Shown: positions 45,151 to 59,600 of the stretch, piece after piece | Layout: each line of letters opens with the position of its first letter | Position numbering within the stretch: the stretch's first letter is position 1 | Source: Paragonimus westermani | Lineage: Eukaryota; Platyhelminthes; Trematoda; Plagiorchiida; Troglotrematidae | DNA length: 64,000 bases | Direction: 5' to 3' | Assembly: GCA_008508345.1 (NCBI GenBank) | Contig: QNGE01000841.1 | Span: forward strand, 7,677 to 71,676 | Made by a program: the position numbers and the translations under genes | The notes under the pieces: generated by a model | The model's database searches: none | Told to the model about the DNA's origin: nothing | Seen by the model: only the letters and a program-made list of their open reading frames with translations

Positions 45151-47510
45151 TTACAAGATAGACCAAGTCCTAACATACAAGTTAGGAAACATCAGGTTCG
45201 ATTATCTGAGATTCATCTCTGTAAACTGATAACCTTATCCCACTATGTTCTACTTGATACTCTCATCGTTAACATGAGGCCAATTGTTATGAATTTTCAC
45301 AAAAGCTGGCCACTGTGGGACCACTGTGTGTTATAGGGTCCAATTAAAGACTAGCTACCATTTACAGGAGTGGTGTGATTAATCTTTGAACATTCTACAC
45401 ACCTATTACTTACTTTATTCAAGTTTTCCTAACATTCATGGTACATAAGGTACCTTGGGTCGAGGGTTATTTTGCCGAACGAGTTTTATTGCCAGCCAGA
45501 GACTAGTTACCAGTAATAAAATTCTGGTGGTCAATAGCCATACCACCGCATTTGAATGCATGGTGTAAGTCCACAAAAGCAGTCAAAGTTTCGGATGGCC
45601 CAACCCGTCATAAACAGCTCGACGACTGTACGGTCTAGTCTTGCTTTTCGAAGGTAGTTATGCGCACACTCCACAGGATCATGTGACACTTGTCGCCTGT
45701 TCGAACCCAGTGGAAGCCCAGACTGTCCCCACCCGAATCTGTGCGTCATATTCGCAACAATTTTAGTTATTTAGTTTCAGCTTGACTTTGAACCATCAGT
45801 GACGGATAACGCTTAGTGCACTACAACTAAGCGACCACGGGGAAATAAGGACAGTTTTATCGGCTTTCAACTGCTTGTATAACTGGGTAGCACATGCAGC
45901 AGCTAGCATATCTTCCTTCCGGTTACCACTACTGAAAAAGTGAGAACGAAAATTAGTTCACGCAGCGTTTAAGTGGCACACTGTTTTGACGAACACGCAA
46001 GTCTCCGTTGCGCAACAAATTTCAGTAAACACACATAAACATACTAACACAATTGTGTAAAAAAATTCTGTTGGCGCCGGAATTCTTCAAGGACGCATTT
46101 TTGATCATTGTTGCAAAATGTCAGTCTTGGTGGTGGTAGTCAATATGATTGTTGTTGTCTAGTCTAACCAAAGTAGATGTACTGATTGGAAGAGAAGACT
46201 CAATTTAATTTGGAAGTGCAAACTGAACCAACTTAAAGCAAATAATGAATCGATCATTCATTTTGAATAAATCCAACAACATCCATGTTAACTAGGCGAA
46301 CGGCTGATTAGCAGGGACAACCACACTAAACGTAAATTGGCGGTTCAGAGATATAAAAAAAAGTAGTCGACGTTTTGTTTTAGATGGTGTATCCTAGGCA
46401 ACACGGTACATATTTCCTCAGCGGCTGCACTCCTTTTCCTCACAGTCTGAAGTCGGTGAGTCATTTGTGGTTAGGTTAAAAGCTGGCAAACATTTGGCAT
46501 GAGCTCAGAAGGGTTAAACATAGCAGCTGGTCCTAAGGTCCCTCAGAGAAGTGTTGAACGGCTGTTTTCATGCAGTCTGATCTCACATGAGTCGATGACT
46601 CGGACAAACAACCTGTGTTCATGAATCAGAAAAATGGTACAGACACTTATCCACTCAATTGTAGAGTCAAGGTCACTGAGAATGCGGGAATATTTGTGAG
46701 TTACCCAGCTTAACCCTTATGTATCTCTTGTCTCATATGTCGAAATCAGGAAGCCGTTTGTGGTTGGTTTGCAAGGTTACCACACACGGTCAAACTCGTC
46801 AGGACAAGGAGTTTAACTAACATTCAGTAGATATTCCCGGTCATTTACTCGAAATCGAAGGCGCTGTGATTGTATCCACCGAAGTCTACCATCACTCCGA
46901 TCTATGCAGGATCTCGAAAAGTAGTGCGGGCACCTCCCCCGAATCTGTTTGTTAGTCCTTAGAGTAGTTAAACAAGGTTAGATGAAATGACGTGTTTTTC
47001 AGGATTTGATTGTTGCATAACTTCCTCGTACGTAGACAAACAGTACGCCACAATGACACCTGACTAATAGTTTCTAGACACATACCTTCTTGGTAAGGTC
47101 CGTATAGTTTTCAAACTAACTAGGTGATACTGCTTTGTAAAATATAAATGACCTCAACGATTCGGATAGCACTTTTTGTAAGTAGTTTGGAATCGTTGCC
47201 CAGGAAGCCTTCATACCATACTTGTGGTATTAGTAAGATGTCTATTTGTTATGCCAATACCCTCGTATCAGTTGATATACACGTGAAAGCCCACAAATTT
47301 GGTGGTCAGATTTCCTAGGTAGTATCAGTGGTAATAAAACTGAGGTGAATTATATTTTAAAAGCGATATTGACACTAATCGTAATCATGGTTCATAATCG
47401 CCTGGATGCAGCTGCACAATTGGCATTGACACATCGACATTCCATGCGGCGTTTCCATTCAGGGGTTTGGTTAGTGACAAATTCCCTAACATGAGTTCTG
47501 TGATCTCGAC
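45151..47510. other. Unassigned region
   Basis: No gene supported. Weak similarity between about 46440-46540 and 46736-46830 (both with TTTGTGGTT and GTTTAA/GTTAAAC blocks) hints at an old local duplication. Confidence 0.3.
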
Positions 47511-47835
47511 CTGTCTCGGAAGTCCTAATCGCGGGGTTATCGATTGGAGTTAACAGGCAGTAACTGTGTCTCCTCTCGAGACGATCGGGCAACCTGATCA
47601 TTGCTCACAAGCGAGAGTGGTTGAGCGTTCAGATTTGATGATTCGGTCGTGCCTAATGTGAGGTCAATGGCGCAGTGGTTAACACGGTTGCCTCATGATT
47701 GGAATGTCCGGAGTTCAAATCCCGGCCGTGGCAAGGATATGCACTACTGACGAGCTCTAATGAGAGCGAAACTAGAGTCTAGTGCTTCTTTTCGAAAGAG
47801 GCTGGCTGGAAAGTCTATCTGAATGCGAACGCTGC
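47510..47835 (+). repeat. tRNA-derived repeat (SINE-like), locus 1
   Basis: A tRNA-like head with A box TGGCGCAGTGG (47668-47678) and B box AGTTCAAATCC (47712-47722), the latter in a CCGG/CCGG T-stem. The body follows: ATGCACTACTGACGAGCTC, GTCTAGTGCTTCTTTT and CTGGAAAGTCTAT. Sequence before the head (47520-47660) also matches locus 2 at 59 kb. The 5' and 3' ends of the tRNA-like part do not pair as an acceptor stem, so it is not a working tRNA gene. Confidence 0.75.
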
Positions 47836-50800
47836 GATCAAATGTGAGTGATGGTCAACTTGAAAACATGGTAATCGTCAATCGTTTGCCTTACTGAAGC
47901 TAGCAATTAGGAGCTTCGGGGGTTTTCAACAAAAGCCGCTGGCCGATTTGTATAAGTTTCTGTTTAGAAGGTCTGAAGTAACAAAGGCAATGGGTAAGAT
48001 ACACTATTACATTAATTGTGCTTTAGTTGGCTGGTCAACACCTTAACAATTTTGACAGCTCTGAATAGCGAAATCATCTGTCAAGCGATGCCATACTAAC
48101 CGTGTAACAGAAGCCTGTTTACATAACTTTGAAGATGTTTATTTGGTGAGCTACTAGAACAACAATACTAAAGATAATGTCTGTTCACTTAGACAAATAC
48201 CGTTGCCTAGACTTATTGTTCGTAAACCTAGTTGTGATGAAGTACGACCGAGGTATCTGTTGACCCAGGTGGAAGGTATGCTATGAATTCTGCTGGAAGT
48301 ATCGATCAACGAAAATGGATCATTCTTGAACCACCAGGATATTGACATCGTCCTCTCAGTAACTATGAGGTTTGCATAGTTATGAGCAGGTGTAAGGGCT
48401 GACCTCAGTGTGCTTCTAATCAGATTGCAATTTTCGTCAGAAAAGCAAAACGAGATCAATATAGTTACGAGATAGTTATGTTTACTGGTGTGGAATTGAC
48501 AGTCATGGCATACCTATCAGTAAGCAGGGAAAGGTAGCCAGTGCCTAATAGTCTAACGTTAAAAAGATTTTTGTCGCGATCAAACCCGCCCAATCTAACA
48601 GGCAGGCCAAATTCGTTGAATAATTTATCCGTAGGCGATATGTGTAAGTCTTCTAAATGTTTACACTAACCCAACTAGGTTCTTTTGTAGTATATAGTTC
48701 TAACTAACGAACGGTCTATTTTTCCAGTCAGCTTGACATTCAGGAAGGCCGTCTGGTCATTTGTCTTCATTTCGAATGTAAAACTGGTAATCTTTTGTAA
48801 AGAGTTCAGTCTACCACACGGATCAGGCAACAACGACAACGTTGTCTCCTGCACACCTTCTTTAGGGCAGAGTCTATCTTGTTTTGTTTCCAGCTAGCTG
48901 TGCTAAACACTTATGTCTGTGTTCACAAACAAGGGGCAATAATGAAGTTTGTCAAACAAGAATTGCACACTAACAGTACAAATATACGATAGACTGATAG
49001 TTGATTTGGAGGAATTCTAAGTTGCGGATCTTATGCACTTATGTCATTAAAAATGAATATAATCACCTCACTGTGTATGTTAAAAGATACACGTCGAAGG
49101 ATGGTATTTCTTCGTACTTGAGGTTTGTATCCGAAGTGAAAAGCAACTCTGAGAATAAAACCACTGAGTTCCGGAGGCAATGGCTCAATTTCTACAACCA
49201 TCCATCAATCACGTTAGTAACAGAACGGACTGATTGTGTGTAGAGTCGGTCTCATCACAATCATTTTAGAAAATGGTAAATTCTTACAGTCACAGACCTT
49301 TATGGGATTATTTTGCAGATGAAGTATTCTTGTCAAAAGCTTCAAGTTTATGAAATTTCCTTAAAAATCCCTAAGATCGTTTGTTACAATTTCATAGCCA
49401 AATAAATCTATTCAATATCGAGTTCGAATCTGGGCACATCAAGTAGAACACGAAGAACTTTACAAATTAGTCTGCTAAATTTATTAGTGCTGTCCCAGCT
49501 GCTTTATCAGAAAAAAAAGTATCACTCTGCGCATGTTGTTCTCCAAATTTGCGTGACACTTGCGTATGTCTTCGTGAGAAACTGGGATCGATTGACCAGT
49601 GGTCATTAATGTCCAGGTACCAGCTAAGCCACCCTAGTTATAAACCGAATGAAAACGTCAGACTTTGTTGGTTGGAGAAACGAGCAAGTAATATTTGCCC
49701 ACTCGTCTTTCGTAAGTTTAGTCGCAGAGACCATTGTACCCAATCACAATGGAAGCGTCTTCGCAAGAAAACTGTTAGCAAGCCAGAAGGCAGAAACAAA
49801 CCGTAGCAACTGACTTACGGACGGAACTATCTGATCGGCTCAGCACAAAAGTGTTAATCACCACTGGCTGCAAACAGACCTACCAAGTTTATTCAGCATC
49901 TCAGTACCCTCCGAATACCAATGAAAACAGCACATGCCGTTGTGTACTTAAATGGTCATACGGATTTTCGACGGCAGATTTTCTGTTCTTAGGCTAACAC
50001 AAAATTATCGTAGTTTGTTAAATAAACAACATGCACCATGCTACTTCAACAAAAACTATGACGTAACGCTTGACTGCCTTCGCCAGAGTTAATTCAGGCC
50101 ACATCTGTTTTCTGGAAACTCGACAGTTTTTGTGAATTACCTGTATTGACCATTTTCCACTAATCAGAACGTACACACGCTTGCTTACTGATGCATAAGC
50201 ACCACTCAATGTGCTCAGTCCAACACAGATTCTAATCGGCATAATGTACTGAAACTTAAGCAGCCTGAAGGTGGAGTCAGAGGAACTGCTGGCGGGTGGT
50301 GATGGAAGTTGGGAGTAAACCACGGGATGACACTTGCAAAACGCACTCACTCGGTTCAGTGGTCTGCAAAATCACACAAATCCTTCCAATCATTTGACAG
50401 ATCCGTAAAGGTGCCGTTCACATAGGCGGTGACAACTTGCCGTGTTTGTGACGAACAAAAGAGGCATGCGATGGGGTGAGCAGAAATGGGATGAAAACGG
50501 GATGAGGAGGGGCGGTGGGGAACAAGGTGGATTGACATATCGTTGGGCTTTTCAAGATGTCCAGATGTCTTTGCACACTTCCTTCAATCGCCTAGTTCAT
50601 TGTGTGCATCAAGTAGTCGTAATGCGGCTGGAATCAAACAAGCTTGTTCGGAAGACCGCCTGCTGACACGCAAGGGGGCGAAAGGTAGGGTAGCAAGAAT
50701 CTACTAGATGAAAAAGGTCCGAAATTTGAAATGGACAAACTTGATAAAGTGAACCGCGTACGACATAACCCTTGAACCTTTGTGATCAAATGTGTTAGAA

Positions 50801-53140
50801 AAAACAGTAATTTCCCATTTCCCGTCAAGCAGACTTCTTCAGGAGTACCATTGTTACAATCAAACTGTAGTTTACAGTAGCAAATGGTGTAGCGAACATC
50901 TTTGGGAGAGTAACTACTTCAAGACCAACGAAGTACATCGAACAACATGATCGGTACACTAGTACATTGCATGTACAAAAGGTTGGTGACTTATTTCTAC
51001 AGACCACAGATTAGAATGCGTTTGTAGTATGCAACGGAATCCAATATGATCCTGACGGTAGCACCTGACCATTCGGTTCTTCAACACTTTTGTGCCAGTC
51101 ATTAAGGTGAAACATAGTCAACTAACGTGTGTTGCACACTGAATTACTGGGAACGTAATCAGTTGAACCTACTTGCCTGGGAGCAAAAAAATTCACATTG
51201 CTCCAACGGTGTCCACGGTTGTGCTGTGCTCATTTAGGCATGGTACATTCTGTGGTCTACATGCCTGGTGGACAGCTTGTTTTGCATCATCGAGTATCTA
51301 TATTCATTAATCGATTTAAGTAGACCAGCTGCTGCAACGTTCTTTGCTTCAGATTACGCGTAGAACGACTAAGATAAGAGTAGTGCCGTCAACTCGAACT
51401 TATTTGCCGGATATTTTGTTCAAACTGGAGTTAAATTAACATTGGCAACCAATACTGCTGTTGGATCAGTCAGTTAAAACAATGGGATTTACCAACGAAT
51501 AACCCTTATGCTTTTTTAGTTGCCCATTTTTAATTACGCGACTTCAGTGGTTTCATAAAACCTTCCTAAGATGACCAAAGCGGCACCCTCGTATCCCACA
51601 TCATATCTGATTCATATAGAAAATAAACCGGTTTATCTGCTTATTGTAACTTGATATGCAAGTTCTTTGGGAGGTATGTGTGGCAACAAAGTCCGGTTCC
51701 ATGTATTGCAATATCATTTTTCGTAGTTTATCCTCCTCTGTAAGCTGCATCAAAAGAGCTACCCGGTACCATTCCAAGCTGACAGTTCCGGTAACCACTG
51801 AGGAAGTCTGGCTACCGTATCAGCCGGCCCAATGTCGAACAGAAGCACCATGACTTTGGTTAAACCACTGTGAGAATTTGTCAACAATTGGCCTCTCGGC
51901 TGCGTTTTCATGATGCCACCGTGTTGATCACTGCATCGTTGATCTCACATTAAGCACAAATGAATTATGATGTGTAAACGCTCAACCACACTAGCTTATG
52001 AGCAGTGTTCCGATTGTACAATAGCCTCGACTGGAAACACAGTGACTATCCTGTTAATTCCGACTGTAACTTATAGATTATGGTGCTGACAATCGGCGAG
52101 TTGTCTATGTTGGTGCATCGGTCCAAATGATGGTTGATTTGGCTCAATCGGTTTCGGCAACTAACAGCATTTATTAACTTCACTCTCAGTTTCCCGAGCC
52201 ATTCAGCGCTTGACTGATAGTCAACTCAGTCTTATCCACACCTTAAATTATAAAATTTAGAAAGGAACAACACAGGTCTTGTGGGTTTGAAAGACGGCAT
52301 CGTACAATGAACTTAGGATTAGATTTCACCGTCTGATTAATTCCGGGCCTCTGGACTTGCTGTTCCGACATAATACTCGGTCCTCTGGTTCACACACCTA
52401 CAAATGAACATCTGTATTCTTTAACAGGACTTCCTTAAACGAATCCTTTACACGAGTACCAGATGCTGTACTAACGTGCTACACTTGGGATATACGAAAG
52501 CAGGTGGTGTTTTGGTTAGCTGAATTGCGTCACTTCGATTCCAACTCGTAATGCGGCTGTGTCAGCAGTCGTCCCCCCGCTAGACCGGTCATCGAAGTCT
52601 GCAACCCCGTTATGGTTCAAGTGGTTGCGCGCGTCCCCTTCCGGTCAGTTCAGACGCTTCAGTGGACATCTGTTCAGGATGCACCTTCTTTGGCATTGGT
52701 TAGTATGAAAGCTTGTCGAAAATTAAACGGCTTGACCACTTCATTATGACAAAACCTAACCCCGCCGCAGGGCATTTGTTAGTTTATGCAGTGTGTGTGC
52801 CTCACACAAATCTCCGTATAGAGAGGCAACCATGGGGAGGCGTCATATTATTATAACCTAAACAAACATAATCACAGCCTGTATCAGCTTGTTCATCTGG
52901 CGTGAGAAACGGTCGGAGGTCGATGGATTACCACAGGATATTTTGAATCGTATGTAGGGAAGTCTCATATTAAATTCTTCACTGAATCCAGCAAATAATT
53001 ACTGTTTTCGTCCTACTACGCTCAGGGTGGACTTTTGCACCTCTTCGACTGCTTCCTCCCAAGGGCAGTTCGGGAGCAGAGCTCGTGGCACAAGAGATGG
53101 TCTCCGCGATTTCAGCATACGTCGAAGTTTCAAATAAACA
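47836..53140. other. Unassigned AT-rich region
   Basis: No coding region, RNA gene or element supported over this stretch; only short chance frames. Confidence 0.35.
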
Positions 53141-53149
53141 TTATTTAAG

Positions 53150-53360
53150 ACGAAACCAATATCCCCGTTAAACTAACCGAAGAAGTATTGACAAACGCTA
53201 ATGGCCAGCCTGTCAGCAAGTCTCCAGTGCTTGTGTGTAAAATACAAGGTTTTTCTCTCTCAGTGAACCTCTGTGGATACATACCGATAAAGATAAATGA
53301 TTTCCGGACTGAATTTTCGACCATATCAGTGGGAGTGATAAAAATCCTGAATGATTAAAA
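53150..53360 (+). pseudogene. Possible retropepsin-like remnant
   Basis: A plus frame, stop-free for about 60 codons, reads KLTEEVLTNANGQPVSKS, then CKIQGFSLSVNLCGYIPI. The NGQPV step followed by an alternating hydrophobic stretch resembles the region after the active site of gypsy proteases. No DTG/DSG is visible, so this is weak. Confidence 0.2.
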
Positions 53361-56300
53361 ATGGCCACCAAACCCAGATGGTTTCAAGGTGTAAGATAAC
53401 GTAGCTGAGTGAAACGTATATTTTTGTGCACTTTTATTCGTACACGCAAGTAAACAAATGCTCGAAGGTACGGCTTCGTTGATTTAAGAGTGATGTAATA
53501 GGTACCTTAGTGAACGCAGTCAGACGGTTGTAAGATGTCCCCACAAAATTTAGTGCGAATGAAGCCAAACACTTTGGGCGTCGTGTTTAACATGTTCGTG
53601 ATGAACAGATTGAGAATAACACAATGTTGGAAACAAGTTATAATACTCTACGTTTCAGCCACATGGGATATTCTTCCTTTGGGGTTTTGTAATCGAAATT
53701 TCGGTTACAACACTCCTGATGAAGGCCACCCGAGGAGGTTCAACCGTTATTTTATGTTCACTTTCGAGTAATCCACGCACCTAAAAAGTTTGATACAATG
53801 GATCTGTTTGGGCTGTTCGATTAAACTAAACTACACAACTATTCATTCTAAACAGTGGCTACTGATATATCTAACCCAACTTTCAGCACAGCCTAAAAGC
53901 TTGATAAAGAGTAAATTGGGTCACTAGAAAACTGATTAATAAAAGGATACTCCAAAAAGTCTTTAAAGAGCGGTCACAGAAAATTCTTAGAAAAATAGTG
54001 TAACTGTTCCATGTAAGAAATTTGTTTTGGAAGGTCTTTGTAGTGTTAGGAATGAGGAGGGGGGTATTATGGTGGTTTACAAAAAGCGCTGATACTGTGT
54101 TCGTTCCTCATATGTCCAAGACACTACTAACTGATAAAGTCACGGTTACGTATTCTGAACACATCTGTTGTTCACAAGTATACCTTCTGTAAAACGCGCA
54201 AGAATTAAAAGCTGGAATAACTGGAGATTGAAAGTGGATTGCAAAACTTCCCAAGGTAGACCCGCGGTAGATATTTGACAGTTCTGAAGGAGATACTGTC
54301 TCAGAATTGAGAAGTCACCAGCACGCGTTACAACTGAGTGCTAGCCAGGTGTCCCCAATTATGAATTCTCAGTCGACTTTGAACACATTGCAGAGGCTCT
54401 CATAAAAACCGTTTTCTTTATAACTACAAGTGCTTTACTACAGAGTGGAGAATGTAAAGTGATCAGGAGGTATATGATTTAAATTGAAGAGAACTGAAAA
54501 ATGCTTACTTTAACTTACGTAAGACACAGGTCTTAAAACAAATATCGACTCTTCACACGAGATGTATGGGTGGTGAGCTTTCCGATAGTAGCTGTTTGCT
54601 ACCTGAATAATGTGACCTTTGCAGAACATTTGTCAGAGAGAATATGTGTGTTGAAGACGGAAATTTAATTAATCAAAAATCTGACATAATGAACACAAGT
54701 ACACTAAGCAACAACTTCCAAGGGAACGAAAGCAATGCTACTAGCAAATACCAGTCCGGCTCTAACGGAATTATGAGCAAACTCCAGCAGATTTGGCGAA
54801 TTACGAATAATTTACTGATGACCAGATATAACTGAGTTCGATGACGTCCTACATTAATAATTCAATCATGAATCACATCGGGAGCCACCAAGTTCAGTGA
54901 ATAGGCATTCAACGGAAGACGACAGAAGAATAACATAAACGACGAAAAAGGTTTGAGCAGTTAACTTTAAACAACCAACAACTGTTTGGTCGGACAGTTC
55001 GAACCACTTCTCTTTTCCATTAGTTTAAGCCATGCGTCCGTCATGCAGACTTATTCACGCTTCTTCGGAAAAACGCCCTACAATTATCGACCACGAGGTC
55101 TACGAATGACATACCTGCAGTAACTGAGGCAAACACCAATCATGCCTGTGTCGCCAGTTGATTCTCCGTGCCAGGTGTAGACTGTTCGGTCTGATGCACT
55201 AATCCTCCTTACAGATTTTCACCTGATGTTGGCCATCATTTCCCACAGTCAGAAGTCGAAACTGCGGTTTCTATCCAGTTAAATAACAACACCGTTAACG
55301 TAGAAAACCAGCACACGCAATACACAGATTTGTCCTCTTTGATTTGGGCTTCGCGACTGGCTGTTATCCAGAGCTCATCGAGGCATTCGTCTTGGCTGAA
55401 CCAATCATTAAATTGTAACCATCTTTTTACAGTTCAGAAACAACTTGAGTTACATTTTGATTTCACTCTTAGGTAAAACTCATGTAAACGACGAACGATT
55501 TCTTTCTTCCTAAAATGTGGGTAAACAAGCTATACGGTAGTGGGAACGAAGTATTTATCACCAGCGCTGTATGGGATCAACAACGACCAGCTCGCACGAT
55601 GTGCGCTTAGGAGACAACAGTCAAAGGTTACCTGTGAACAGTGCACTTAAAATAAGTCCGGTATTCAGTAAGCTTCTAAAAAGTTATTCTTTTCTGATTT
55701 ACGATTCGTGTGTGGTCGGCCTACCCAACAACATGGCAACAGGCTGACCGAATATCCCCTTCTCCACTTTCCATGTGTAAATGTCATATCGGTTTCGAAG
55801 TACAAAGATCACAAGTCCTACCGCACGAACTGTCCATCACTGTTGAATAGGGTGGTATGTGAGGGACGTTTTTTGTTATACTCCATCAAACCACACAGAT
55901 TTTTGGCGTCTAGACTCTGACAGTTGTCACATCCAGACAGTAGACTACGTGCTTCTTTCTTCCCCCCCCAATTCACGTCCCACAAATGTCTGAAGTTGTT
56001 TATCTAAGAAGTTCTCGTTGTCGGTCAGAAAACTGACGACGAGGTTTGGTTGTTGGGATAGTGAAATCAGAAGTAACCTGTTCAACACACATCATTAATT
56101 ATTTTACTATACGTTTAGCCCCATGTCCTTTGGACACATATTGGACGTGTGTGTGTGTGTACAAGAACATGAAGATGTGGTTGTGAACACTATTAGCCAT
56201 ACACATGCGATCTTCTTTAATTCAGTCTGTACAGGAAAATGGAAGATTCGGTTATTTCCGCCTATTTGCGCTTTCCTTTACTGTGGTCACACACCAGCAA

Positions 56301-59084
56301 ACTATGTGGTTATTACCGATAGTTACCAGCTTGGCACATCAATTAGTCGTACTCGGAGATCAAAGAGATCCCAAACACAGGAGCTCTTATGCGTGAAAAC
56401 ACATCGACATTGGTTAAACGTGAAGAACAATCTAATTATAGATCAAAGCGTTATCTGCCAACTTTGAATGTATGTGGCCTGAATGGGGGTGGGAGATTTT
56501 GTCCGTTTAGCTCACCTGTAGCAGACAGGAACAGACGGTACAGCGTTGGAACAAAGTTTGAATCGAGTGAGACATCTGCTATCAGTTATCCATCTTGAAA
56601 ATTGTTTGGTGTTATAGTGAAATAACGCTAGAGTTCGCCTACAGGTAAGTCCGTTCTACCTTCGGAAGTACTCGGTGAAAACAGGGCAACATGTACTTTC
56701 GAGGCCATTGTTATTGTGTTGTTTGTAGTTTATCGTTTTGTGTCCGCCTGCACGTCTAACCGGTACTGTTTGAGTATGGCAGCTGCGGAAAGAACGGTAA
56801 AGAAAGTCTAACGAGAACACTGGAGGTGGTGTGTAACTCGAGCAGTCAACTGGCTTGTTAGGGTCAGGATTTTAGCAGATATATCAATGCTGTTAGTTTG
56901 CATGACCTATCCAAACGGGCACACCTAAGTTGGGTTTTTGGATTCTTCGCTCTGAGCAAAATGTCAGACCACATAGGCCAGTGTCATGCTGCTGTAACCT
57001 ACAATAGACCATGATGGGCAACCGCAATGATAGAAGTCATGTGTGACACGTAAATCGCCAACTTCCATGAAAAAACTGAATGGTTTTATAGAGTTCTGCG
57101 TAGTACACTATTGCAACGCATCACAACAAACCTGAATCAGCATCCTAAGCGAAACACCGAGATGATAGATAATCGTCGGGTTTTGCGCATGTGAATGAAC
57201 ATGATAAACAATCGGATTTTAAAGTTTCCCTTAGTGAACAACGATCAGGTTTTCGGTATGGTTAGAAAATTAAAAAACCAGACCAGAAATTTGAAGCTGG
57301 TGTGACCTTAACTGGTGTGACACAGTTGTGAGTCGAATTACAACTAGTCATAATTATGGCATATTGAACGAGGGCATGAATAACAGTATAATCAGTAAGT
57401 AACTAAGGCCTGTTTTTATGTTCTGAACTGAGCTAGAGACCCTTGAATATGTCGAAACGAGTTGTATGAAGATTCTGCATGACGATCAAAGAGGGAGAAA
57501 TGAGGTCACAGAAGATTAGGACGATCGGTACGGTCAATACGTTTTCAACAATTAATGTGTTGTACAAAACTCATACCACTTCTGGGCTAAATGTGAATGA
57601 CGGAAGACTTTGGTTTCGAACTCTACAGCAGATATTCACACGCACTGTGGTCGCCACCTAAGTCGCATATGCCACAATGATTGAAGCTGAGCATGACATT
57701 GTGTCAGCTTACCATTGTAAAGCGTACCAGTGAACTAAGATATCGAGTGAAGAAATTAGAAGTTCATGCATACAAATGAGGAAAGAGAACACCTGAAAAC
57801 CATGATTCGAAAACGGACAGGCTTGAAAGTGGTCCATTCCCAAAGCTGATTGACATCCTAGGAGTGTTAGCTTTAGTGGGGTAATTGCCACATACATGTC
57901 TCTTGGTGTTTAAACCAAGGCTCGACAAGGTGCCCCACAGTGTTTCAAAATGGACTGTGAGATAACAATATCCTCCTAGATGTGGCTGTCAGTATTCTGG
58001 AAAATTAACTGATTGACTAAATTTAGCGTCCATATACATAATACACGTTTACTTGTAAGTCACAATACGGCAGAATCGATGTCAGTTGTGTTTAAACTTA
58101 CCGGTTGACATAACTGGTCAACCATTGAAAACACACTTATTAAAGAATATTAATGACAACTCAAAGTGAAATTCTGTGAATAGATGTCTTTGGTTCGAGT
58201 ACATAATTTGCCCATACGAACGCCAGTGATTTTATTGTAAGTGAAGTTCAAACGTGTCGGATGAACATTGGGGAAAAAATTATCCAGTTTGAATTCCCCT
58301 CATCTAAGCAAGCTGTTCACTTTAGGTACCTATGTGAAATGGATTAAGTCAACCTTCGTTAACAGTGGGGATAAAAATTTCTCCTTCCTAAATTATTCAT
58401 ACGGCGAGCAGTCATGAATGGCCACACCAGTATCAGATGTAGCGATTAGTCAACAACAATAAATATCTGTCTCATAAGACTAAAGTTGATCGAACAATCC
58501 AAGTTTATGGATCCGTGTAAGACCGACCATATTTTTCGTAAGTATGAAGACACCTCTTGTGTTCACTGGAGCTTTAGCGTGTTAACCACGTGTGCAAACG
58601 TGTAAGTCAGTTTTTACTTCTGTCACCTTCAACGCGTGGCATGTTAGCGCTCATCGGACTCATCTGATCATTGTATAGCTTCTGCACAAAAATCCATATG
58701 GCTACGATCGACCTATGTGACAGACAGAACAATATTTTCAGTGATTGACAGGCATGTATCAATCGAAGCACACTTAGCAGTGTTTACGTGTGTGTTTTTG
58801 ATCGCAGTTCAAACCTGCATCAACACGCTGTAGATAATCTACAAGACTGGTCATCACCAAAAAATCATAGAAAGAAGGGGGTGGTAAGTGATTTAACGTT
58901 TTCAGGTGTAGTATATCAGGGGTTTGCCTTCAAGATGAAGTTCACAACCCATGGAGTACATTCGATTTGGTGAAAGTGGGAGTACTAACTCGCATCAGTT
59001 ACAAGTTTAATGACGAGTGATAAGGGGTTCCAGTTTTTCATGTGAACTGAGTATTACATACAAGTGATTCTTGCTGTCATATCC
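53361..59084. other. Unassigned AT-rich region
   Basis: No gene supported. The longest frame (56123-56467, plus, 114 codons) includes a TG-dinucleotide run and no domain. Confidence 0.35.
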
Positions 59085-59600
59085 TCATAGATATGCACTA
59101 CTGACAAGATCAAACGAGAGCAAACCTCGGGTCTAGCGCTTCTTTCCCAAAGGGGTCGACTGGAAAGTCTATGGGGACGGGACATCTGCTAACAGTCAAG
59201 AGGTGATGTTCAATTTACGTGTAAAACTAAAATCCCTTACTACTACGCATGTGTAATCCAAATCTCGCTCAACAGCCTAATGATTCCTGTGAGTTCAATT
59301 AGGAGGGAAGTCCCAGTCGAAGGGTCATCGATTGAGACTAACAGGACAGTTACTCTGCTTCTCCTCGAGGCCATCGGGCAAACTGATCATTACCCTGAAG
59401 CGTTACCCGCAAGTGTTTGAGCGTCCACAAATGGTAATTCGGTCGTGCTTAATGTGCGGTCAATGGCACATGATTGTCTCATGAAAGAGCGGCCGGAAAT
59501 CTAGCTCCGGTCTTGGGAAGGACGTGTACTATTCGTGAGCCTTAACAAGACGAAAGCCCGAGTTATAGGTTCGCTGGAACAAGTATGTCAGAAGCAGACT
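59085..59600 (+). repeat. tRNA-derived repeat, locus 2 (partial tandem)
   Basis: Order is body (59090-59185, ATGCACTACTGACAAGATC and CTGGAAAGTCTAT), then upstream part (59320-59440, ATCGGGCAAACTGATCATT), tRNA-like head (about 59455-59520, decayed A box GCGGTCAATGGCACATG), then the start of a second body (to about 59600). Body before head before body means at least 1.5 tandem units of roughly 430 bp. Confidence 0.65.

Noticed and set aside
47662..47735. Possible working tRNA gene (A and B boxes, T-stem)
   Set aside because: No acceptor stem pairing, and the sequence continues into a repeated body found again at 59 kb.
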